This document shows, one piece after another, positions 9,758 to 18,950 of a stretch of DNA of 64,000 bases. Each line of letters starts with the position of its first letter. Position 1 is the first letter of the stretch. This stretch comes from Segetibacter koreensis DSM 18137 (GTDB taxonomy: Bacteria > Bacteroidota > Bacteroidia > Chitinophagales > Chitinophagaceae), in the NCBI RefSeq assembly GCF_000374045.1, contig NZ_KB893326.1, positions 327,800 to 391,799 on the forward strand, written 5' to 3'. The notes beneath the pieces were generated by a model, which did not search any database, was not told where the DNA came from, and worked only from the letters and a program-made list of their open reading frames with translations. A program made the position numbers and the translations under genes.

Positions 9758-11833
9758 ATGAAAAAAATTATTTTCTGTTTTGCCTTTCTTTCTGTTTTAG
9801 GATTTAAAAATTCTGATGATCGAAGCGGTGATTTTATCGTTTCAAATGTTGACGTTCCGCCGACTTCATCTTCAAACAGTTTCTATGCCGGGAACAAAGC
9901 TCCATTAACTCCTTTGAAATTTATAAAGCTACCGGCAGGTTCCATAAAACCTCAGGGATGGATCTTGAAATACCTCGAATTGCAGCGGGATGGTTTAACT
10001 GGCAATCTTGGCGAAATAAGTGCATGGCTTGATAAAAAAAATAATGCATGGTTTAGCGGTAACGGTAAGGGTGATCATGGATGGGAAGAAGTGCCTTACT
10101 GGCTGAAAGGATATGGTGATTTGGGATATATTTTGCAGGATCAAAAAATTATTGCAGAAACTAAATTATGGCTCGATAAAGTATTTCAGAGTCAAACTCC
10201 TGACGGTTATTTTGGACCACATATTGTCGAAAATCAACACCAGGAAAATAAAGGCGAGACATACGACTTATGGCCCAATATGATCATGCTTTGGTGCATG
10301 CAATCTTATTACGAATACAGCAAGGATCCCCGTGTTATTCCTTTCATGACAAAATATTTTAAATGGGAGTCTAAATTGCCTGATGAAAAGTTTTTGAAGA
10401 TATACTGGGAGAACAGCAGGGGAGGAGACAATTTATACAGCGTCTATTGGTTGTATAATAGAACAGGTGATAAATTTTTACTTGATCTGGCCGAAAAAAT
10501 TCATCGTAATACTGCTAATTGGTCTCAAAAGAATAATTTACCAAACTGGCATAATGTAAATATTGCCCAATGTTTTCGCGAACCTGCTACCTACTATATG
10601 CAGGTTAAAGACACTGGTTTTCTCAATGCAACCTATAATGATTTCTACCTGGTAAGAAATATATACGGACAAGTGCCCGGTGGAATGTTTGGGGCAGACG
10701 AAAATGCACGAAAAGGTTATGACGATCCAAGGCAGGCAGTGGAGGTATGCGGCATGGTGGAGCAGATGGCTTCAGACGAAATATTAACCGGGATAACAGG
10801 CGACCCAATGTGGGCCGATAATTGTGAAAATGTTGCCTTCAATACTTATCCTGCAGCAGTAATGCCCGATTTTAAAGGTTTGCGTTACCTTACTGCACCA
10901 AATATGGCAATCAGCGACAGCCGTAACCATGCTCCGGGTATTCAAAATGAAGGTCCTTTTTTAATGATGAATCCTTTCAGCAGTCGTTGTTGTCAGCACA
11001 ATCATGCTCAAGGCTGGCCTTACTATGCAGAACATCTTTGGATGGCAACCCCTGATAATGGTATAGCTGCTATTTTGTATAACAGCAGTGAAGTAACGGC
11101 CAGGGTTGGTAAGGGAAAGGGACAAACTGTAACTTTAAAACAATACACAAATTATCCTTTTGATGACCATATAAAAATTGAAGTAAACACAAAAGGTGAC
11201 GGCAATTTTCCTTTATACTTACGTGTTCCGGGATGGTGCGAAAAGGCAAACGTTTCAGTAAACGGTAAAATAGCAAACGTTTCTCTTAAGCCAGGTTCTT
11301 ATGCACGCATAGAGAAGAAATGGAAGCAAGGCGACGTGGTGGAATTAATTCTGCCAATGCAATTAAAAAAAGAAACATGGGAAAAGAATAAAAACAGTGT
11401 TAGTATAAATTATGGTCCCCTAACATTCTCCTTGAAAATTGATGAATATTATCGCGTGGGTGATAATAAAAAGGTACAAGGTGATTCGAAATGGCAGGCA
11501 ACTGCCGATCCTTCTAAATGGCCTGCTTATGAAATCTATCCTGCAAGTATGTGGAATTATGGCCTTGTCGTTAATAATTCTCCACTAGACCAGCAATTTG
11601 AAATTATTAAAAAGCCTTGGCCAGCCAATAATTATCCGTTTACACCTGATGCAGTGCCACTTGCTCTAAAGGCAAAGGGAAAAATTATTCCTGAATGGAC
11701 GCTGGATAAATATGGCTTGTGCGATACTTTGCCACAAAGCCCGGTCTCTGTTACAACCAAAGAAGATCAGATAGAGCTGATCCCAATGGGGGCAGCGAGA
11801 TTACGCATTTCAGCATTACCGGTGGTTAACTAA
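9758..11833 (+). CDS. GH127/GH146-type beta-L-arabinofuranosidase (DUF1680)
   Basis: A 691-residue protein of the DUF1680 family, an (alpha/alpha)6 barrel with C-terminal beta domains. The N-terminal part has the family pattern KLPAGSIKPQGWILKYLELQ and EEVPYWLKGYGDLGY. The zinc-cysteine active site is complete: E329 and C331 in VEVCGMVEQ, and C411-C412 in SRCCQHN, matching the Glu-x-Cys and Cys-Cys pairs of the characterised beta-L-arabinofuranosidase. It should release L-arabinofuranose from beta-linked arabinans or glycoprotein side chains. The leader is weak (MKKIIFCFAFLSVLGF), but export is likely. It lies in the same run of enzymes as GH2 and the GH43-like protein. Confidence 0.88.
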   Translation: MKKIIFCFAFLSVLGFKNSDDRSGDFIVSNVDVPPTSSSNSFYAGNKAPLTPLKFIKLPAGSIKPQGWILKYLELQRDGLTGNLGEISAWLDKKNNAWFSGNGKGDHGWEEVPYWLKGYGDLGYILQDQKIIAETKLWLDKVFQSQTPDGYFGPHIVENQHQENKGETYDLWPNMIMLWCMQSYYEYSKDPRVIPFMTKYFKWESKLPDEKFLKIYWENSRGGDNLYSVYWLYNRTGDKFLLDLAEKIHRNTANWSQKNNLPNWHNVNIAQCFREPATYYMQVKDTGFLNATYNDFYLVRNIYGQVPGGMFGADENARKGYDDPRQAVEVCGMVEQMASDEILTGITGDPMWADNCENVAFNTYPAAVMPDFKGLRYLTAPNMAISDSRNHAPGIQNEGPFLMMNPFSSRCCQHNHAQGWPYYAEHLWMATPDNGIAAILYNSSEVTARVGKGKGQTVTLKQYTNYPFDDHIKIEVNTKGDGNFPLYLRVPGWCEKANVSVNGKIANVSLKPGSYARIEKKWKQGDVVELILPMQLKKETWEKNKNSVSINYGPLTFSLKIDEYYRVGDNKKVQGDSKWQATADPSKWPAYEIYPASMWNYGLVVNNSPLDQQFEIIKKPWPANNYPFTPDAVPLALKAKGKIIPEWTLDKYGLCDTLPQSPVSVTTKEDQIELIPMGAARLRISALPVVN

Positions 11834-11884
11834 GGTTTGTTGGACTCATTTTAAAGTATTATCGAAAACGCTAAATGAATTTTT

Positions 11885-14332
11885 ATGAAATTGTTGCAGT
11901 TTAGAAGAATTGCTTTTTGTTTGCTCGTTAGTCAGCAGGTTTTTGCACAGGTGGATAAAGCGCCTGCTTATCCTTTGATCAATCATGATCCGTATCTTAG
12001 TTTGTGGTCGTTCACTGATAAATTAAATAAATCGCCAACCAGACATTGGACAGGAACGGAACAGTCTATGATAGGAATGATAAAAGTGGATGGCAAGGTG
12101 TACCGTTTTCTGGGAAAGGAAGAAGAGCCGATGCAAACCATTCTGCCAGCAGCGGACGAAAAAGCATACGCTGCTAAATACACAGAAACAGAGCCGGCAG
12201 ACGGTTGGATGAGTGCAAATTACAATGATAGCAAATGGGAAACAGGAACCGCTCCGTTTAGTGATGATAAAACAAAAGCCAAAACTTTCTGGGGAAGTAA
12301 AGACATTTGGGTTAGAAGATCGTTTACGCTGAATAACGCGAATGTTCATCAGCTTTTTCTAAAGTTGCATCACGATGATAATGTCGAGGTTTATCTAAAT
12401 GGTGAAAAGGTTTATACATGCGATTGTTGGAATGGCAAAGTTGAAAATTTTCCTTTGGAAGATGCGGTTAAAACAAAGCTGAAGAAAGGACAAAATGTTC
12501 TTGCTATACATTGTGCAAATACAAAAGGAGGCGCTTGGTTAGATGCAGGCCTTGCTGATAAACCGGCACCAAAATCTTCTTCTGAAATACGACTTGCTGA
12601 GCAAAAAAGCGTAGATGTAAAAGCTACCCAAACAGCTTATACATTTACCTGTGGCGCCGTAGATCTTGCGGTCACTTTCACTTCGCCTTTAATTATGAGC
12701 GATCTTGATTTGCTGTCGCGTCCGGTATCTTATGTTTCTTTTAAAGTCCGTTCAAACGACAACAAACAACACAACGCGCAGGTGTACTTTGGTGCTTCAT
12801 CGGCTATAGCTGTTAATGAGCCATTTCAGACAGTGAAAGCGCAGGAATATACATCAGGCAATTTGAATATTTTAAAAGCCGGAACCATAGAACAACCGGT
12901 TTTACAGAAAAAAGGTGATAACCTTCGCATCGATTGGGGATACATGTACGTCGCAGCAACGAAGTCGGCAAACGCTGTGCAAAGTATCACTCCCGGACGC
13001 CCCGCTTTTTCTGCTGCAGCAACTCCTAAAAATTTAACCGGTAAAAATTTATGGTTAAATACCATCATTCCTTTTGGTAAAGTATTAGGTAAGGATAAAG
13101 AAAAAATGGTGATGTTGGGTTATGATGATCTTTATTCGATCCAATACTTTAAACAGAACTTGCAGCCATGGTGGAAAAAAAGTCGAGCAACAATTGAAAA
13201 GGAAATGGAAAATGCTTCAACAGAATATAGCTCTATACTTGCTAAATGTGATTCTGCAAATAAGACAGTTTATGATGATGCTGTAAAAGCGGGCGGCGAA
13301 GAATATGCAAAATTATGTGTGATGGCTTATCGTCAGTCTATTTCGGCTCATAAGCTCGTTAGAAGTCCAAAAGGGGAAATTTTATTTTTATCTAAAGAAA
13401 ATTTCAGTAATGGTTCTATCAATACGGTAGATGTCACATATCCTTCTGCACCATTATTCCTTGTATATAATCCTGATTTGTTAAAAGGAATGTTAAACGG
13501 AATATTCGAATACAGTGAAAGCGGAAGATGGACCAAACCTTTTCCTGCTCATGATCTCGGAACTTATCCGCTTGCAAATGGTCAGACATATGGAGAAGAT
13601 ATGCCGGTAGAGGAATGTGGAAACATGGTAATACTTACGGCAGCAATCGGTAAAGCCGAAGGTAATGCACAATATGCCCAAAAGCATTGGGAAACGATGA
13701 GTAAATGGGCAGACTTTTTAGTAAAAGAAGGTCTCGATCCTGCCAATCAATTATGTACCGATGATTTTGCAGGTCACCTTGCAAGAAATGCCAATCTATC
13801 TATAAAAGCAATAGTTGGCGTTGGTGGGTATGCTATGTTAGCAGACATGTTGGGAAAGAAAGATGTAGCTGAAAAATACCGTGGATTAGCTAAAGATATG
13901 ACTACAAAATGGCTGGGATTAGCAGATGCGGGAGATCATTATGCTTTGACTTTCAATGATAAGAACACCTGGAGCCAGAAATATAATATGGTTTGGGATA
14001 AATTGTTGGGTTTGAATTTATTTCCGCAGAAAGTATACGATGAAGAAGTTGCTTATTATTTAAGCAAACAAAATCAATTCGGGTTGCCTCTCGACAGCAG
14101 GAAGACTTACACAAAATCAGACTGGATCACGTGGACGGCTACGTTGGCTAAGAATGAAAGCGATTTTAAAAGCTTAATAGACCCGGTATATAAATATGCA
14201 ACAGAAACACCAACCCGGGTTCCGCTTAGTGATTGGCACGAAACGACCGATGGTAAGCAGGTCGGTTTCCAGGCGAGAAGTGTTGTAGGAGGATATTTTA
14301 TAAAGGAGCTTGAGAAAATGTGGATGAAGTAA
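11885..14332 (+). CDS. Glutaminase-A-like protein (DUF4964/DUF5127/DUF4965/DUF1793)
   Basis: An 815-residue secreted protein with signal peptide to about residue 22 (QQVFAQ). It begins with APAYPLINHDPYLSLWS and TRHWTGTEQSMIGMIKVDGK, the start of the fungal GtaA-like family, and carries the later motifs VMAYRQSISAHKL, EECGNMVIL and LWMK-type ending. Between about 120 and 225 lies a galactose-binding-like jelly roll (WVRRSFTL, LKLHHDDNVEVYLNGEKVY), as found in GH2 N-termini. The family name comes from a fungal glutaminase, but in Bacteroidota these genes cluster with glycosidases, so a carbohydrate-active role is at least as likely. It is the last gene of the locus, followed by a strong terminator. 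Confidence 0.8.
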   Translation: MKLLQFRRIAFCLLVSQQVFAQVDKAPAYPLINHDPYLSLWSFTDKLNKSPTRHWTGTEQSMIGMIKVDGKVYRFLGKEEEPMQTILPAADEKAYAAKYTETEPADGWMSANYNDSKWETGTAPFSDDKTKAKTFWGSKDIWVRRSFTLNNANVHQLFLKLHHDDNVEVYLNGEKVYTCDCWNGKVENFPLEDAVKTKLKKGQNVLAIHCANTKGGAWLDAGLADKPAPKSSSEIRLAEQKSVDVKATQTAYTFTCGAVDLAVTFTSPLIMSDLDLLSRPVSYVSFKVRSNDNKQHNAQVYFGASSAIAVNEPFQTVKAQEYTSGNLNILKAGTIEQPVLQKKGDNLRIDWGYMYVAATKSANAVQSITPGRPAFSAAATPKNLTGKNLWLNTIIPFGKVLGKDKEKMVMLGYDDLYSIQYFKQNLQPWWKKSRATIEKEMENASTEYSSILAKCDSANKTVYDDAVKAGGEEYAKLCVMAYRQSISAHKLVRSPKGEILFLSKENFSNGSINTVDVTYPSAPLFLVYNPDLLKGMLNGIFEYSESGRWTKPFPAHDLGTYPLANGQTYGEDMPVEECGNMVILTAAIGKAEGNAQYAQKHWETMSKWADFLVKEGLDPANQLCTDDFAGHLARNANLSIKAIVGVGGYAMLADMLGKKDVAEKYRGLAKDMTTKWLGLADAGDHYALTFNDKNTWSQKYNMVWDKLLGLNLFPQKVYDEEVAYYLSKQNQFGLPLDSRKTYTKSDWITWTATLAKNESDFKSLIDPVYKYATETPTRVPLSDWHETTDGKQVGFQARSVVGGYFIKELEKMWMK

Positions 14333-14358
14333 TCTTAAATGGTTCAGTAGAAACACAG

Positions 14359-14400
14359 GCTGCTATATCATAACCTTAGGTTATTTTATAGCAGCTTTTT
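14359..14400 (+). terminator. Intrinsic terminator closing the arabinan-type locus
   Basis: GCTGCTATA (14359-14367) pairs with TATAGCAGC (14387-14395), with a nested TAACCT/AGGTTA pairing in the loop and five T residues after the right arm. Confidence 0.88.
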
Positions 14401-14576
14401 GCAGCGGTAAATCCTCGTGTTTGTACAGCTCCTGCCTTGATGAAGATTTCCCGCTTTATAGATCTTTGACTTGCTCTATCCTTTATTACCGGCTTAGATA
14501 CTACAATTTATCGACTCATGCGTCTTTGACGTAAGTACTTAAGCTTACATAAGTTGGAATCGTTAGTTCTAAAAAT

Positions 14577-15122
14577 CTATACTTTAGTTACTATTAGTTT
14601 AGAAGGATGCGGTAGTTCCTGCACCGCCTTATTAATTATTTGACACCAGTAATCGGCCCTTTTTCTAATAAACGAAAAGTCTTTCATGCCATCTTTGTAC
14701 TCGTATAAAACGAGGTTGGCTTTTATTTGGCTGTCGACTAAAGTTACTTGTATTTGCAGCTTGCTTACCAGCTTATCAACCTGTACGGGTTTACCTTTTC
14801 TCTGTTCGTAAACATAAGTATCTTCAGTGGTTACGTTAACTGTGTTTATTTTCCATAAATCAATTAAAGCTGCTTCTTCTTTTTCCTGGCTTAAATTCAT
14901 ATAAAGGAGAACAAAGTTTGCCTCATCAAGTGCCAACAAATAATCGTTTATCGTTTCCTTTTCGCTTATTTCAAGCTTGTTTTTCCAAACGCAATCCGCA
15001 AATGCTGCTTTTTGCCGTGCAATTTTTTTATTGTTGCCTTTTCTATGCAATGATATAAATACGATAATGAAGAAGAATACTGTACATAAAATAATGGCAG
15101 CGATTAGTAGTGTTGAAGACAT
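14577..15122 (-). CDS. Membrane-anchored protein of unknown function, paralogue of 15701-16180
   Basis: A 181-residue protein with one N-terminal membrane helix (about 5-24) followed by a basic stretch (RKGNNKKIARQK), so the rest is probably cytoplasmic. I do not recognise a named family. The soluble part (LLALDEANFVLLYMN, LIDLWKINTVNV, RKRADYWCQIINKAV) lines up by eye with the 159-residue protein encoded at 15701-16180 (IALDVAKRKLLYAK, IINLNNLEKCTI, EAKAKKWETIVSKVL). A role is not inferable. Three minus-strand genes lie in a row here, separated by about 85 to 290 bases. Confidence 0.6.
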   Translation of the reverse strand: MSSTLLIAAIILCTVFFFIIVFISLHRKGNNKKIARQKAAFADCVWKNKLEISEKETINDYLLALDEANFVLLYMNLSQEKEEAALIDLWKINTVNVTTEDTYVYEQRKGKPVQVDKLVSKLQIQVTLVDSQIKANLVLYEYKDGMKDFSFIRKRADYWCQIINKAVQELPHPSKLIVTKV

Positions 15123-15412
15123 AATAATATTTTTTTCGGTAATTACCCAGTTTTGATAATAGAGTTTTTACAATGATTTTCTATTGAAAGAATTGGATAA
15201 AAATTGTTTATTTTGATAATGTTACCAGAAAGAATGATGACGGTAAATGGTTTCAACTTCTCATTAATTAATGCATATTGATTGAGCCAACTATCGCTAC
15301 AATAAACTACGCATCGTTACGGGTTTGCCTTATTTGAATAGTTAGCCATTCAAATGAGCCTAAAAAACATCTTCGTAATTCGAATTAATGTTTTCGGGAA
15401 ATTGAACAGCGT

Positions 15413-15616
15413 CTAACGACAGGAGTATTTACGTAAGGCGCCATGTCTTCTTATGACATTATAAATAGCAATAAGAAGTAATGGTAGTGTTATAACTAAT
15501 GTCGCATACCACTTTTCATTTTGAATAAATGCAATTTTTAAAATGAAAGCATTTATAAAAACAAGAAGCAGTATTATAGTACCACCTATAGAAGTTTTTT
15601 TTTCTTTATCTAACAT
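15413..15616 (-). CDS. Small two-helix membrane protein
   Basis: I start at the internal Met (15616) because it gives a compact 67-residue protein beginning MLDKEKKTSIGG; the open frame extends to 15667 without a better start. Two hydrophobic helices (GGTIILLLVFINAFILKIAF and WYATLVITLPLLLIAIY) are joined by a short charged loop, and the C-terminus is basic. No family is recognised. It lies between two apparently paralogous genes on the same strand. Confidence 0.5.
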   Translation of the reverse strand: MLDKEKKTSIGGTIILLLVFINAFILKIAFIQNEKWYATLVITLPLLLIAIYNVIRRHGALRKYSCR

Positions 15617-15700
15617 GATGATATTTTTTAGGCGTTTAAAAGGAGGTTGCACATTGGTGGAAAGCAACTGAGTTAAGAATTAACCTTCCATCATGGTGAA

Positions 15701-16180
15701 CTAAACGATTTTTATGCTATCTCTAATTTGAATGGGCAATACTTTAGAAACAATCGTTTCCCACTTTTTAGCTTTTGCCTCCAATTGTTCGATATTAACT
15801 TGTTGCTCCTTCCTGGCATCAAAGAAGGGAAGGGAAAGTGTACCTGAACCATTTTTAAAAACAAAATGTAAGAAGATGCTTTTTAAAAACTGATGTAGTT
15901 TTTTTGTCTTTAATTCTCCTGCGTTTATGCTGTGATATTCTTTTTTAATAGTACACTTTTCCAAATTGTTTAAATTAATAATTAAACATGATGAAGTATG
16001 AGGAGTAATTTTTGCATATAACAGCTTTCTTTTTGCAACATCTAACGCAATAACATTACCACCTACTTCCTCTTTGTTTGAAATATCGAAGCTTCTTCTT
16101 TTAGCAAGTTTTGTTATGTTCCACAGCCTTTTTATTCTGCTATTAAGATTCTTAGAAAAGGGCACTATAATCGTTGTCAT
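15701..16180 (-). CDS. Protein of unknown function, soluble paralogue of 14577-15122
   Basis: A 159-residue protein without a membrane helix or signal peptide. It is basic near the N-terminus (NSRIKRLWNITKLAKRR). The order of blocks (an ALD...LLY strand pair, an LNNL segment, a strand-rich middle ending in LPFFDARKE, and a C-terminal amphipathic helix with a conserved Trp) matches the protein at 14577-15122. The two are best read as an old duplication, one copy having gained or lost the membrane anchor. Function unknown. Confidence 0.6.
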   Translation of the reverse strand: MTTIIVPFSKNLNSRIKRLWNITKLAKRRSFDISNKEEVGGNVIALDVAKRKLLYAKITPHTSSCLIINLNNLEKCTIKKEYHSINAGELKTKKLHQFLKSIFLHFVFKNGSGTLSLPFFDARKEQQVNIEQLEAKAKKWETIVSKVLPIQIRDSIKIV

Positions 16181-16841
16181 CCTTTAGAATATTTTAATTT
16201 ATTGAATAATTATTTGAGCTCCCCGGCCCGCAGAAACAGTAATTTCTATAGCCGGAATAGTAATGAATTGGCGCCAAATAAATTTTGTAAGAGTAATTAA
16301 TGTATCAGTTATTAATGCTATTGTAATGATGCTTTTAGCAGCAAAACCTTTCGCTGGTTTCGAGATATAATAATTGAAACGTTGACGTAATAACTGAAAA
16401 GAAACAATGACTTCCCCGTGCCTCGAAGAATATAGTTAGGCCGGGGTTATAGTTTTAAAGGCTTTGAGGCTGGAGTAGTAATACATTGCTGAATTGAAAG
16501 GAAGAAATTCAGTAAATGAACAGGTAAAACAATCACGGGTATCGAGTACTAAGTGATACTTGTTTATTGTTGAAAAGTTTATATTTATTGCCTTACCTGG
16601 CATGAAACAAACATAATCAATTAAAACTAATAAAATGGTTAAAACGAGACATTTTATTTCCTAGTAATCGCACTTAACACATGGACTGCCTACAAATTTG
16701 TTTGTTTATCGAACTTCCACTAATCCTTCGATCAGGTATATTGCTATGGTGCAAAGTAGACTAGAGAATGAAAAATATCTCAAAGTTCTGTCTCTTAATT
16801 ATACCTTCATATTATAATAGTAAAAAAGTCATTATAGAACT
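16181..16841. other. 661-base spacer before the KAS III gene
   Basis: I see no gene with a start codon. One minus-strand frame (about 16198-16440) stays open for some 75 codons, ending in ITVSAGRGAQIIIQ, but it has no ATG and no recognised family; it may be a remnant. The last about 150 bases are AT-rich and should hold the promoter of the plus-strand gene at 16842. Confidence 0.4.
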
Positions 16842-17915
16842 ATGTTTCGATCAGTAATTACCGGAACCGGAAGTTATATTCCCACTGAAGTAAAAACAAA
16901 CTCACAATTCTTTTCTCAAACATTTTATACAGAAGAGAAGCAACAAATTAAACTTGACCCAAAAATAATTGTTGATAAACTGGAAAAAATAACCGGAATA
17001 GCTGAAAGGCGTTATGTTTCTGATAATCTGAAAACTTCAGATATAGCTACAATGGCGGCAAAGTTAGCTATCGAACACAGCGGAATAGATCCGGAAAGCC
17101 TGGATTTAATAATTGTTGCACAAAATTTCGGCGATATCATTAAAGGTACATTACAAAGTGATGCGGTACCAGCACTTGCCAGCAGGGTTAAACACAATTT
17201 AAAGATTAAAAATCCAAAATGTATTGGTTACGATATTTTGTTTGGTTGTCCCGGGTGGATACAAGGCATTATACACGCGGATGCTTTTTTCAAAGCGGGT
17301 ATAGCAACTAAAGCATTGGTAATAGGAGCAGAAACATTGTCGCGTATAATAGATGTATATGACAGAGATAGTATGATTTTTAGCGACGGTGCAGGTGCTT
17401 CAGTTATTGAATATAAAGAGGTACAGGAAAATGGAAGCGGTATTCTTTCTGCTTCCACCTTGAGTCATTGCGAAGAAGAAGTAGATTATATAAATATGGA
17501 TACTTCCTACTTTCCTGAACGCGATCCCACTTTACGTTATATGAAAATGAAAGGCAGAAAAGTGTATGAATATGCGTTAAAGAATGTGCCGCCAGCTATA
17601 AAAGAATGTATAGATAAAAGCAAGGTAAATATAGAAAATATTAAAAAAGTTTTTATACACCAGGCTAATGAGAAAATGGATGAGGCGATTATCCAGGCTT
17701 TATATAAACTGTACGGGTTTAAAGAGGCTCCAAAAGATATAATGCCCATGAGCATCGGTTATCTTGGCAATAGTTCTGTTGCTACAGTTCCGACTTTATT
17801 TGATCTTGTCTTGAAAGGGAAAGACGATCGACACTTTATACAAGAGGGAGATGTAATTGTTTTTGCATCTGTTGGTGCTGGTATGAATATAAATGCAGTT
17901 TGTTATAGGTTGTAA
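16842..17915 (+). CDS. Beta-ketoacyl-ACP synthase III-type condensing enzyme
   Basis: A 357-residue thiolase-fold enzyme of the FabH type. The catalytic triad is present and well spaced: C136 in LFGCPGW, H273 in FIHQANEKMDE and N310 in YLGNSSVATVPTL. The C-terminal glycine motif (ASVGAGMNINAVCYRL) is intact. It would condense an acyl-CoA primer with malonyl-ACP. It is slightly longer than housekeeping FabH (about 320-335), with an insertion near residues 20-50 (SQTFYTEEKQQIKLDPK), and has no fatty-acid genes next to it. That suggests a specialised KAS III, for example for a secondary metabolite or a branched primer, but this is inference. Confidence 0.85.
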   Translation: MFRSVITGTGSYIPTEVKTNSQFFSQTFYTEEKQQIKLDPKIIVDKLEKITGIAERRYVSDNLKTSDIATMAAKLAIEHSGIDPESLDLIIVAQNFGDIIKGTLQSDAVPALASRVKHNLKIKNPKCIGYDILFGCPGWIQGIIHADAFFKAGIATKALVIGAETLSRIIDVYDRDSMIFSDGAGASVIEYKEVQENGSGILSASTLSHCEEEVDYINMDTSYFPERDPTLRYMKMKGRKVYEYALKNVPPAIKECIDKSKVNIENIKKVFIHQANEKMDEAIIQALYKLYGFKEAPKDIMPMSIGYLGNSSVATVPTLFDLVLKGKDDRHFIQEGDVIVFASVGAGMNINAVCYRL

Positions 17916-18257
17916 AGCGAAATAAAGTGCATCGAAGCTTTTGAAGCCGTCAATTTATTACTTCGTTGCGCCTTTTCTTTTTAATTCTTTTAACCCCTTT
18001 TCTGCAACTTAAGTTTCTCAACATACACACCTACGATACCACTTCGTTATCTGTAAATTATAACCTTCAAGAGAGGATAATGTTGTTTGATAGCGATCAG
18101 TATTATGATATGCTGCTACGGTAAATTAACTATCGCTTATCTTTTTAACCTATTCCTTTTATCCACTTTGCTGCTTATATTGTGAATAGTTTTTTCACAG
18201 TTTTCCTGCTAGCAGCAAAATTTTCGCGGGTGATATTCAATCGAAACTAAAAACTGT
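17916..18257. other. 342-base spacer
   Basis: No open frame of note, no repeat, and no clear terminator hairpin were seen after the KAS III stop. The sequence is AT-rich and presumably includes the promoter of the small membrane protein gene at 18258. Confidence 0.4.
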
Positions 18258-18692
18258 ATGAGTTTAAGAATGATTAAAACCAGTGCTAAAACTTCAAAAT
18301 GGATTATCTATCTTATCCTGATAATTATTGGAGTAATCATAATTCTTCTTTGCAGTATAATACAGAATGTATCAGTACCTGTAAAGGGAGAATATTACTA
18401 TTCATCTTTTTTAAGAAACAACTATACTTTGCTCTCAAACGTCTACTTCTTTATTACCGGATTTTTACTTGGATATTATTACAAGCTTAATCCCTGGTAT
18501 TGCGGAATATGCCTGTTTTTGATTTTCCCATTAACATCAATAATAGAGGGAGTTGTTTTTAAGGGCAGCCACAACCTTATACCATTCGAATTTGTTTTTC
18601 ACTTTTTAATGGCTCTCCCAACTGTAATTGCAGTATATATTGGGAGATTTGTTAATAGAAAAGTTGCAAAACGAAAAGTGCAAGATGTATAA
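18258..18692 (+). CDS. Small four-helix membrane protein of unknown function
   Basis: A 144-residue protein with four predicted membrane helices (about 14-36, 60-78, 82-100 and 108-130) and a basic C-terminal tail (RKVAKRKVQDV). A later Met (MIKTSAKTSK, 18270) could equally be the start. No named family is recognised. It is followed directly by a frameshifted remnant of an unrelated gene. Confidence 0.55.
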   Translation: MSLRMIKTSAKTSKWIIYLILIIIGVIIILLCSIIQNVSVPVKGEYYYSSFLRNNYTLLSNVYFFITGFLLGYYYKLNPWYCGICLFLIFPLTSIIEGVVFKGSHNLIPFEFVFHFLMALPTVIAVYIGRFVNRKVAKRKVQDV

Positions 18693-18699
18693 ATAATAT

Positions 18700-18893
18700 A
18701 AGGCAGAATTAGCAGAACATGGAATCAAGAAGTTTGAGCCTGTCAAGGGATTTATTTTTCACTATGCTTCTGTTCAGGCAAAGGAAATTTTATTGTCAGG
18801 ACAATTATTAATGTCGAATCTCGGTAAATTTTAATGATCCTTTTGATTTTTTGGAATATAAAAATGAGTTTAAAACGAAACACTTTAAATTTC
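18700..18893 (+). pseudogene. Frameshifted DUF2971-family remnant
   Basis: Reading from 18700 gives FIFHYASVQAKEILLSGQLL and then SNLGKF before a stop at 18832-18834. One extra T (TTTT at 18829-18832) moves the continuation to the next frame, where NDPFDFLEYKNEFK follows. Together this is the DUF2971 N-terminal signature (tyrosine near the start, EILLSG, then KFNDPFD). There is no upstream ATG in frame and the rest of the domain is missing. The family is of unknown function and frequent in mobile DNA. It is a broken fragment next to the GH29 gene. Confidence 0.6.
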
Positions 18894-18950
18894 CGTTTTT
18901 TAATAAATTAAACCATCGAAAAGGTAAAAACTCACCTACGAGCCAATCAC

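Noticed and set aside
16198-16440. Minus-strand frame ending SAGRGAQIIIQ
   Set aside because: Open for about 75 codons but has no ATG and no family; kept only as a note in the spacer entry.
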